Shown one piece after another: positions 47,191 through 56,019 of a stretch of 64,000 nucleotides of DNA. Each line of letters begins with the position of its first letter. Position 1 is the first letter of the stretch. The notes under the pieces were generated by a model that saw only the letters and a list, made by a program, of their open reading frames with translations, made no database searches and was not told the origin of the DNA. The DNA is from Pectinophora gossypiella. Lineage: Eukaryota > Arthropoda > Insecta > Lepidoptera > Gelechiidae. Position numbers and translations under genes: made by a program. The stretch covers positions 7,719,920-7,783,919 of the forward strand of contig NC_065420.1 of the NCBI RefSeq assembly GCF_024362695.1. The letters run 5' to 3'.

Positions 47191-47567
47191 TTTGATCCTA
47201 TAAAACTAGGACGCGCATTGTACCTTGACTTATTACGTTTTATGTATGACGAGTCATGAAGATTGTTCGTACCTAGATTTGTAATGTACCTAGTTAAGAG
47301 TTTTGTGAATAGATCTCTCATTCATCATTGTTTTACATGCTTCATTTTGGATTGAATTATAAACATACATAAATTCAAGCCCGTAATCGCTAATGAGGAT
47401 ACAAGAAATCAGAAGCATTTTTGCAGACATTTGTGATAAGATATATAAGGTTATTAGTGGAAATGATATTAGGTAATTCTTACCCGATAAGGCACGGGGC
47501 CTTAGCAATGTAATGAATGTAATCCTTGCAAACGAATTATAAAACACGTCTGTGACAGGGATAAAAA

Positions 47568-47788
47568 TAGGTGTTAGTAACATCGTAACGAATACTGAAT
47601 GGGATAATTCAAACCAAGATTTTGAGTTAATATCAAGTGTAAGTTTTCGTCGCAAAATCCATGTTTTTTTAATTATTTTCTATTCTATACTTTTGCGATA
47701 GAAAATTCCATTTAATAACAAATAAATAGAACTCAGACTCATGGTCTAAATAACCTTCAATGTTTTCGTTACGATGTACTAACACATA
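47568..47788. mobile_element. Family E palindromic MITE
   Basis: The left arm GGTGTTAGTAACATCGTAAC with AATACTGAATGGGATAATTC is matched by a right arm ending CGTTACGATGTACTAACAC. The arms are more diverged than in the copy at 45578. Confidence 0.7.
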
Positions 47789-47997
47789 TCCGCTTACCTA
47801 ACTTGAAGATTTGACAAGTCCGGTTTTTTTACAAAAGCGACTACCGAAAAGGTAGAGAGAACCTTCCAACCCGCGAAGGCAAATCTAACCCAAAACGGCG
47901 TAGGTCACATACCTTTGTATGTTTGTAACGCATTTCTCGGGTACGTGGCTTTCCTTACGATGTTTTCCTTCACCGCTGTGCACGTGGTAATCATATA
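47788..47997 (-). repeat. Family B SINE, head missing
   Basis: The plus strand reads TCCGCTTACCTAACTTGAAG, then ACCTTCCAACCCGCGAAGGC and TTTTCCTTCACCGCTGTGCA, the complement of the family B body. It is joined directly to the MITE end. Confidence 0.65.
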
Positions 47998-48508
47998 TTT
48001 GTTTTTTAAAATATGATTGGTGTATGTAATAAAAAAAACTTATTTTGAATAGGCTCCTTTACACAAATTATTAAAAGCAAACACGCTCCAATTAAAATAC
48101 TGTTTCACAATTTAACCAGACGTCTTCCTAAATGAAAAGATAATACCTGAAGGGAAAGTAGAAATATTACTTACCGTTTAAAAGCGACTTTGAACGAAGA
48201 CGGTTTCGTTACAATTTAGCTTTGCGATTCGTAAAATTACTTTTTCAAGTTGTTCTTAAGTTATCGCTCGTTAAAAGTATTTAAGCGGTCGAAAATCTGA
48301 CGTCTTTTCTAATTTGGTAATGGGAAAAATATACATTTAAACGCAGATTTACTTGTTGGACACATAGTATGATTTACTTTTAAGGCGTAACGGCGGACCT
48401 ACTTCAAGGGGTGAATGATAAGATGCATGCGGTGGGATCATATAGTTATATCTACATTTGTTTTAAATTTATTTTGACGATGTAATTGGTCACCGGAATG
48501 TCGATAGT

Positions 48509-48655
48509 AAGATGATCCGTGCTTCGGAAGGCATGTTACTAGCTGATGTATGTACGTGGGCAGGGGCTTTTGGCGGTCCATTAATAACTTGGGAACCAGG
48601 GTTGCTGAGATTGGTCATCTACCTCACAACCCACACGATAGAAGAATAAGATCAT
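48509..48655 (+). repeat. Family A SINE, internally deleted
   Basis: TAAGATGATCCGTGCTTCGG then AAGGCATGTT, followed by TTGGCGGTCCATTAATAACT and CACCTCACAACCCACACGAT-like tail. The tRNA-like head is missing. Confidence 0.65.
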
Positions 48656-48723
48656 TGGTCCACTTGTGGTATATGTTGCTCTTGTATCGTTGCAATTGAT
48701 GATAGCATTAATTTTTATGTAAA

Positions 48724-48850
48724 GGTTGTTAGTGACATCGTAACGTAAATTTTGAGGAATAATTCAGACCATGATTCTGAGTTGATATCAAGTGGAACTT
48801 TCCATCGCAAAAATATGGAACTGAAAATAATTAAAAAACAATGAACTTTC
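48724..48850. mobile_element. Family E MITE, left half only
   Basis: GTTGTTAGTGACATCGTAAC through AGTGGAACTTTCCATCGC. The right arm is absent. The DIRS element starts about 50 bp further on. Confidence 0.6.
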
Positions 48851-48901
48851 ATTAATTTTCTGACAATAACCAAAAGTATCTAAAAAAACGTGCAACACAC
48901 A

Positions 48902-49083
48902 ATTATATTTCGTCGCTTCATTCTTCAGATATAATATAAATCAATACAAGGTAGTCCCTTTAACCTACAGGCAACATCGCACGTTCTTTAGAGTAAATCG
49001 ATTCAAGTCATCGATTTCAAATTTAAAACTATTTTTTAGTCTACTGTTTCTCTATGTACCCGAACTGTCAACTTCATTCTTTT
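48902..49083 (+). repeat. DIRS left inverted terminal repeat
   Basis: Starts ATTATATTTCGTCGCTTCAT and runs to CTTCATTCTTTT. It is complementary to the right repeat from its inner end outward. Its outermost 50 bases are also complementary to the internal region at 52507-52558. Confidence 0.88.
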
Positions 49084-49118
49084 TTCGTGCGAGGCAACGA
49101 GCGTACGCGCCATTAAAA

Positions 49119-49914
49119 ATGCCGAAACGCAGTGCACAAGAAAAATTGGATAGCTACAAAAGGAAGATAAGGAAAATAGAAGAACGAGAAAAGCGTAAAA
49201 AAGAAACATCTCGACGTCGGATTCGACGTCTCTTAGACTCGTCAGAGGACGAGAACAACGAAGGTATGTAATATTTTATAACCTTAAATTGGGTTCTCAC
49301 GTTTTTTCTTTTTCTATCGATAAAAGAAAATATAAGTGAATAATATGTACATTAAATTGGAATTGACTGCGAGTCAATTACAATAGCATGTTTAGTTGCG
49401 AACTATTCATGAGACAAGTATGTGTGTCAGTAAAAATGTCGAAAATACGTGTAATCTTAAATAGATATGCACGTTAAATACATAAATTATTTTGTCTGCG
49501 AGACAATCGCGTTTACTAACGCATACAATTTGCTAAATCACATTATTATTATTCTATACCTTCATAAGTCTTATTAGATTTACATTTCTGGTATGAAATA
49601 CCCATTATGCCAATCATTTGGTAACATGAGTGTATTTTATTTTAGATACAAATTACATGGAATCTCGAGATGCGACGGAGCCACAGATGGGCCTGTTGAC
49701 TCCACAAGATGACGTGATGGCAGCACCGGTCTCAGAAGTGCTGGATGTTGTGACGTCCGAGCAAGGCTCGGCGGAGCCCGTCACTGAGCCAACGTCCGAA
49801 GTAGCCTTGGACCCTGAATTGTTATTCGCCCTAGGTGCTTCCACATCCGATACACCAGAATTTGGTAATAATATTCATGACAGTTTAAGTAACTTATGGA
49901 CCCCTATCTTTTAG
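49119..49914 (+). CDS. DIRS ORF1 (gag-like) N-terminal part, two putative exons, truncated
   Basis: Exon 1 (49119-49263) starts MPKRSAQEKLDSYKRKIRKI, a very basic coiled-coil-like region ending LLDSSEDENNE. It meets a GTATGT donor. Exon 2 (49646-49914) follows a TTTTAG acceptor and continues in phase (Asp codon split G|AT). Exon 2 is acidic (TEPQMGLLTPQDDVM) and reaches LDPELLFALGASTSDTPEFG then NNIHDSLSNLWTPI. The last part is the conserved block I associate with DIRS Gag in animals. The frame then hits TAG at 49912-49914 because an internal deletion fuses it out of frame to pol. The role would be nucleic-acid binding and particle assembly. That the 382-bp gap is an intron is inferred from splice signals and phase only. 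Confidence 0.6.
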
Positions 49915-51413
49915 TACCTATAGTCGAATCTGACAGAAAATATTTGCGTTTTAATTTCCAAGCTCCTAATTCTAATGATTTAATCACATACGAGTTTACA
50001 GCAATGCCTTACGGCCTATCCGTGGCACCCAGGGTGTTTACCAAAATAATGAAGGAGGTTATCGCCTACCTCCGGAGACAGGGATACATGTCAGTTATAT
50101 ATCTGGATGACATATTATGTATTGGTAACAGCTATGAGGAATGCGCACTTAACGTGCGCGAAACCTTAAAACTTTTACAGTGTTTAGGTTTTGTTGTTAA
50201 TTATGACAAAAGTTCACTGATACCATCTCAAACTTGTAGATTTTTGGGCTTCCTCTATAACACTCAGAACCTTACCATGTCTTTACCGGCAGATAAAAGA
50301 AAGAGTATTGAACAATTAGTTCAAAAATATTCAGGCTTGCCAAGATGTACCTTACGAGAATTTGCTCAGTTAATTGGTGTTCTAATTTCCGCTTGTCCTG
50401 CTGCCAAATATGGTTTTATGTACACAAAAACATTAGAAAGACAAAAATTCATTTTATTACAACAACATAATAATAATTATGAAACTAAAATTATTTTACC
50501 AAACTGCATTTTAGAAGATCTTAATTGGTGGCTTAATAATATATTTACAACTTCTTGCCCAATGAGAATTGTAAATTATAAGAAGGAAATTTTTACAGAC
50601 GCTTCCAGAACAGGCTGGGGCGCAGTGTGTAATGATGAAAAAGTCAGCGGCAGGTGGAGGACAGAAGAATTAGAACATCACATTAATTATCTAGAACTTC
50701 TCGCGGCATTTTTAGGACTAAAGAGTTTGGCTAGTGATGACGAAAACTCTTCTATTATTTTGCGTATTGATAACACTACGGCTATCAGCTACATAAACCG
50801 GTTAGGCGGCATTCAGTTTCCACACTTGAACAATTTGTCTAGATCCATTTGGCAGTGGTGTGAGAAGCGAAACATTTGGTTATTCGCTTCTTATGTGAAT
50901 ACCAAAGATAATTGCGCAGATGCAGAATCTCGTAAAATTAATCCGGACACAGAGTGGGAACTATCAGATGATGCATTCAATTCCATTATACATCACTTTG
51001 GACGTCCAGAAATTGACCTTTTCGCTTCTCGCAGCAATGCTAAATGTATCATGTTTACTTCTTGGAAACAAGAGCCAGATGCTTACGCCGTAGATGCATT
51101 TACCATAAATTGGAAATATAATTTTTTCTACGCATTTCCACCCTTCTCATTAGTCCTGAAATGCTTACGAAAAATTATTGACGATGAAGCCACCGGTATT
51201 TTAGTTTTTCCACATTGGCCTTCACAGGCTTGGTTCCCATTGTTACAAAATCTTCTCGATTCTCGTATTGTGTTTTTCAACCCAAGTAAATCTCTCTTAC
51301 AATCTAATTTCAGGGAGTACCATCCCCTCTACCACAAGCTTACACTGGGTGCCGCGAGACTGTGCGGGCGGCGTTCGCGCGCCGCGGCACGCCACCAGAG
51401 GCGCTCGACTTGA
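49896..51413 (+). pseudogene. DIRS pol: reverse transcriptase (front missing) and RNase H
   Basis: The open frame of 505 codons ends TGA 51411-51413. It begins inside RT motif A (YLLVPIVESDRKYLRF), continues with MPYGLSVAPRVFTK (motif B region) and has the catalytic YLDDILCIG (motif C, YxDD). RNase H starts at EIFTDASRTGWGAV (first Asp), with NYLELLAAFLGL (Glu) and LRIDNTTAISY (Asp). The C-terminal part, IDLFASRSNAKCIMFTSW and FYAFPPFSLVLK, is the segment that follows RNase H in DIRS-like pols. I do not see a canonical methyltransferase motif. RT motifs before A are gone, and the frame is closed by TAA just before the apparent ATG at 49896. That ATG is a by-product of the deletion, not a natural start. 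The enzyme is unlikely to be active. Confidence 0.85.
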
Positions 51414-52321
51414 TGATGGCGTCTCTGTCTGACAGCACTGTTAAGCAGTACAATGTAACCTTAAAGTTATGGTGGCAGTTTTGTTCGGTTCATAATATTG
51501 ACGGTTTTAATTGTTCAGTTCCATCGGTTTTATCTTTCTTAACGGAGCAATTTGCAAAAGGATGTTCATATGGCTCTCTTAACAGTCATCGTTCGGCATT
51601 GTCCTTAATTTTAGGCGATGTCATCGGCTCAGATCAATCTATTAAACGGTTGTTAAAAGGAGCATACAAGTTAAAGCCAAACCGACCGAAGTATACCTCA
51701 ACATGGGACCCACAATTAGTACTTAATTTTGTTTCTTCATGGTACCCAAATCTGGAACTTAGTATAGAAAATATTACAAAGAAACTAGTTACTTTATTAG
51801 CCATTTGCACAGCCCATCGGGTTCAAACTTTATCTCTTATCAAAATTGAAAACATTACAATTTCTCAAAGTGGAGTTAAGATAGCAATAGTGGACATTAT
51901 TAAAACCTCTGCTCCCGGACGGGACCAACCAGTTTTGTTTCTTCCATTCTTTTTGCAGAACCCGAATATATGTCCTGCTTCAGCTCTCAAGGATTATATT
52001 TTTATGACAAAAAATTTGAGGGTCACGAACGCGGGCAATCTCTTATTGACCCATAAAAAACCACACAAACCTGCCACTTCGCAATCAATAAGCCGTTGGA
52101 TTAAACAAGTGTTGTCAGACAGCGGCATCGACGTCGCGACATACGGCGCGCACAGCACGCGCCACGCGGCCACGTCGGCGGCGCGTTCCGCCGGCCTCGG
52201 CCTCGACGTGATCCGTAAAGCGGCAGGATGGACCAATGCGTCCACTGCCTTTGCTCGATTTTATAATAGGCCTATTGTAAATGAGGGTGAATTCGCCAAT
52301 GCAGTAGCATTTCCTAATTAA
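51413..52321 (+). CDS. DIRS tyrosine recombinase
   Basis: I prefer the ATG at 51413, which overlaps the pol TGA by one base (TGATG); the frame stays open upstream to 51362. An N-terminal SAM-like DNA-binding region (SLSDSTVKQYNVTLKLWWQF) is followed by the catalytic domain. The first Arg is in AICTAHRVQTLSLIKI, the H-x-x-R box is HSTRHAATSA, and the nucleophile Tyr is probably in FARFYNRP, after KAAGWTNASTAF. All are at the spacing expected for DIRS recombinases. The product of about 302 residues is unbroken. It would integrate the circular DNA intermediate. A short GC-rich patch around 52130-52215 differs in composition from the rest. The ORF looks intact and could act on related defective copies. 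Confidence 0.9.
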   Translation: MMASLSDSTVKQYNVTLKLWWQFCSVHNIDGFNCSVPSVLSFLTEQFAKGCSYGSLNSHRSALSLILGDVIGSDQSIKRLLKGAYKLKPNRPKYTSTWDPQLVLNFVSSWYPNLELSIENITKKLVTLLAICTAHRVQTLSLIKIENITISQSGVKIAIVDIIKTSAPGRDQPVLFLPFFLQNPNICPASALKDYIFMTKNLRVTNAGNLLLTHKKPHKPATSQSISRWIKQVLSDSGIDVATYGAHSTRHAATSAARSAGLGLDVIRKAAGWTNASTAFARFYNRPIVNEGEFANAVAFPN

Positions 52322-52506
52322 CAATTAAGACTGATTAAGACTGATTGATTATTACATTTAAGTTACCATACGAAGAAGCGTATTTTATGTTATTTTTTGT
52401 TTAAAATAATTATGTTTTCATATGAAAGAAACAGTTCTTTTAGCTATCCTGACTTTTATTTGAATAATTATTTGATCCTGAAACAAAACTTAAATCTCTA
52501 AACATC

Positions 52507-52629
52507 TACCTTGTATTGATTTATATTATATCTGAAGAATGAAGCGACGAAATATAATAGATGATCAAACGAACTTCTAAGTGAAGTTCGATCATTATTA
52601 TATGAGTCGCTTCATTCGAAGATATAATA
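52507..52629. repeat. DIRS internal complementary region
   Basis: 52507-52558 (ending GAAGCGACGAAATATAAT) is the complement of the element's left end. 52557-52629 (starting ATAGATGATCAAACGAAC) is the complement of its right end. It contains a small hairpin, GAACTTCTAAGTGAAGTTC. Confidence 0.88.
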
Positions 52630-52706
52630 ACCCTACCCTCCCATAGTCATGCCACATACAATGGATGTGGATAAAGCCCAGGACTAAGTTTTGTTTCTAA
52701 ATCTCT

Positions 52707-52923
52707 AAAGAATGAAGTTGACAGTTCGGGTACATAGAGAAACAGTAGACTAAAAAATAGTTTTAAATTTGAAATCGATGACTTGAATCGATTTACTCTA
52801 AAGAACGTGCGATGTTGCCTGTAGGTTAAAGGGACTACCTTGTATTGATTTATATTATATCTTCGAATGAAGCGACTCATATAATAATGATCGAACTTCA
52901 CTTAGAAGTTCGTTTGATCATCT
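52707..52923 (+). repeat. DIRS right inverted terminal repeat
   Basis: Inner edge AAAGAATGAAGTTGACAGTT; outer edge CGTTTGATCATCTAT. It is longer than the left repeat by about 35 bases at the outer end, a normal asymmetry in DIRS elements. Confidence 0.86.
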
Positions 52924-52924
52924 A

Positions 52925-55900
52925 TAAATAAATGATAGGATAAATCGTTAGAACGTTGTGGGAATTTTTAAATGTACTTACAAGTTTTCTTCTGTTACTT
53001 TTATCATCTGGCCCTGAAGTAGGTACTCTGGAAAGTGACTATGGACTCGTACTTTTCAATGGCTTTTAAAAGAGACTACAAGGTTTAAAACACACTTTTA
53101 TCACGTTTTTAAAGTTCTTGCAAAGATACGCGCGCGAGGGCAGTGTGTCGACTGACATTTTGTTTTTTAAACGTTTGGTGAAGTAGGAGTTTTGGCACCA
53201 AAGAACCAAAGGCTGAGAATCTTAGAACTGTATTAAGAAAATCAATTATAGCAGACGACTTGAAATAAAATCAACTATACTCAGCTTTGACATCACATTT
53301 TATTACATTAAGTATACAAATATTTAATTTAAAATTTACAAGTTGGTTATGAAAGTTTACACATCATTTTTGAGAGCCAACTTTTTTCACAGATTAAGGC
53401 TGGCAACAAGCCGAAACATAAGAAAAAGTCATGTAGGTAAGTACTCAAACAATTTACTTTCTTAAACGTTAGATTACTTCGACACTGGCAGAATGGTCGT
53501 ACTCCTAAGTGACCCGTTGCCATAAAAAAAAAGAAAATAAAAGATTAAAGTTAAACACAAATAACATTACGCAAGTCTGTCACGACAGGTCTTCTTAAAA
53601 ATGTGCTATAGACATAAATTGTAGTGAATTTTAATGAAATTCTTCTGGACACATTTAGTGTTATTATACTAGTACACACTTTAGTCTTGTTAATAATTAA
53701 ATTCCGAACACGCGTCACACCGTTTTAATGAATTGTTGCCAGGAAAAAATATATATTTTATAAAATTATTACCAACATTTAAATTGATAAGGAAAAATAA
53801 ATTACGACTTAGAACATTTATTATCATTATCTTGACAAGTATTACCATCCTATTTCATATTTGGTTGGACTCCAAAAAAAGGAAGTTATATCGACTATAA
53901 TAATACCGCTATAGACAAATATATTTAGATTTAAACATATATATTATATAGCTTTTATATTCAAACTATTATATACCACATCGATGGAAACGGTTACAAT
54001 CTAAGTAAAAATTACGATATGCTATATTATTATAATACAAATAGCGCTTTGTTTCCCGATTTCATTAAATGAAATTATACATTTACTTACCATTACAATT
54101 AGATATTAATATACTTTATGTAACTTTGGCAACACTTTACGCTTACTTAGCTTATGTTAAATAAGATTTTTTAAATAATTATTATGTACATACTAATATT
54201 TCATAAAATGCAATTCTCTTAAGAAGCAACTGAGTTTTTTTTAGCAATATTGCTTAATAATATTTTAAATACACGTTTTTAATAGTCACTTTTATAACAT
54301 AGTAAAAGAGGTAAGGTAAAGTTATTAATGTAATTAATTGTTTTTACCTTATTTAACCTTTAATCACGTATGGGCCGGTTAAAATAGTTTACTATATTTT
54401 TAATAATCTATATAATGTGTAATAATATATATATATTTATAATTATATGGTATTACATAAATTTAGCTAAAACATTTTCGATGCATCACGTAATGCAATA
54501 TACTTATGTTATATTATTATATAAAAGTTATATTTACAAAATTATTTAGTTATATTATCAGCAAAATGTCCATAACTATTGAATATTTTTGTTGTAATAA
54601 CTATACATAAACTATGATCATAACGAAACTGAACATACGGCAATGATTACTATTCTTTAAAAACAAAAATAACAGCTGTTTATCAGCAAATAAAGTCACT
54701 AATATATATATCGATAACTCTTCTATGTAACCTTTGACAAAACATAATATATAAAGAAGAAACCCCTGTGTCGACTTCACAGAAATAAGCAGTAAAGTAG
54801 GGAATTAGGTATGAAGGAAAATACCAAAAAAGCAATAAAGTGAAATAAAGTGTATTTGTATTGTATTGTATTGTAAGGAATGAAAATCGATGAATAAAAG
54901 TGCGAGAGGCATAAAAGCGAGAACTGAAAACGTAATAGGGGACTAGAATGATTGAGTTAGCAGAGCAGGGCCCCAAAGAAGGGCAGAATAGTACTAAATG
55001 AAGATAAGATATGTATGTAACTTAGCAAAGAACCTGCCTATCCTGTGCGATAGGGGTATTAGAAAAAAATATATTGAAAAAGAAAACTGTTCTATGTATA
55101 TATCCATGTGAAATTAACAATTTGTTGTTATTAATGGTGCTATTTTCTTCGATTCATCCGCGTAGCAACGTTGTCATCGTGGCTTCAATTATCGCGGCCA
55201 ATTTCATTCATTCCGTTCCTGGAAACTATTTATGTACTGTAGCTTTAATGATGGTTGGTTGAGTAGTTACGGCGTGAATACGCAATAAACAGTTACTTTC
55301 GCATGAGCCATGTCAGGGGTGTATGTTGGCTTAATAGTAACCCTGACACCAGGGTTAATGAGGTTGGTACTCCACCTGAAAACCCACACGATTGATGGTG
55401 AGTTAGGTAAGAGAACAATACGAAATCTATTTAAAGCATAATTTAGTTAAAATGACAACCAATAGCCGCGTATTTTCTGTTTCGTCTGGCACGAGTCGAC
55501 AACAGGTTTACAGATACCCGATACGATAAAGATATCTTAAAAGATAATTTGTTCGATAGTTCTCGAATTTCTATCTCTCTAATATCGTTCTCTCGAGATT
55601 CGTTCCTATTCAGACTCTACGTTCAAACGGTTCGATACGTCCGATGCTTCCAATCGACTGGCAACTGTAAATGGTCCGTTTGTTGCAGCTTTTTGGTCAA
55701 AATCGACTGCAGCGTTGGCGTAGTGCAAAGTTATAGTGGAATTCGAGTTTTGAAAGCGGGTTGAGTTTTGTCGGGCGTGGTCCCGCCAAGATTGGTCGGT
55801 TTGAGGATTTGAGTTCGAATTGGAATTCAACGTGTTATCCTGACAATTTAGATTTCGATTTGGCCAATCTTGGTTTGGCCAATTATTTGGCGAAGTGTCT

Positions 55901-56019
55901 CGAAGTTGCGAAGCATCTTGGGAAGGGAGAGCAAAGAAGGCGGGAGAGGCGAAGGCTTCAGTGGAAGCGTCTTCTTCGGGCAGCGTGCGCAGGCGCGGGA
56001 GCCTCCCCCGCCCCCCGCC
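52925..56019 (-). other. Very AT-rich stretch, possibly the receptor 3' untranslated region in part
   Basis: No coding domain. It lies downstream of the minus-strand receptor stop at 56020. Minus-strand AATAAA-type signals occur, for example near 53299-53304. A pentanucleotide LINE-like terminus (GTATTGTATTGTATTGTAAG) lies at 54851-54875. The transcript end cannot be placed from sequence alone. Confidence 0.35.
55301..55397 (+). repeat. Family A SINE, 3' part
   Basis: CATGAGCCATGTCAGGGGTG, TAATAGTAACCCTGACACCA, then GTTGGTACTCCACCTGAAAA and CCCACACGATTGA. Confidence 0.65.

Larger units (their letters stand above)
48902..52923 (+). mobile_element. DIRS-type tyrosine-recombinase retrotransposon with inverted terminal repeats
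   Basis: The left terminal repeat 48902-49083 is the reverse complement of 52707-52855 (for example TAGTCTACTGTTTCTCTATG at the left, CATAGAGAAACAGTAGACTA at the right). The right end extends further, to 52923. An internal complementary region at 52507-52629 joins the complement of the left end (52507-52558) to the complement of the right end (52557-52629). That is the hallmark of DIRS elements, which replicate through a circle and integrate by a tyrosine recombinase without target duplication. Inside are a gag-like start, RT/RNase H and a recombinase, all on the plus strand. An internal deletion near 49903 removed most of gag and the front of RT. Confidence 0.93.

Noticed and set aside
52115..52324. 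Minus-strand frames opposite the recombinase ORF
   Set aside because: Antisense shadows of the GC-rich part of the tyrosine recombinase.
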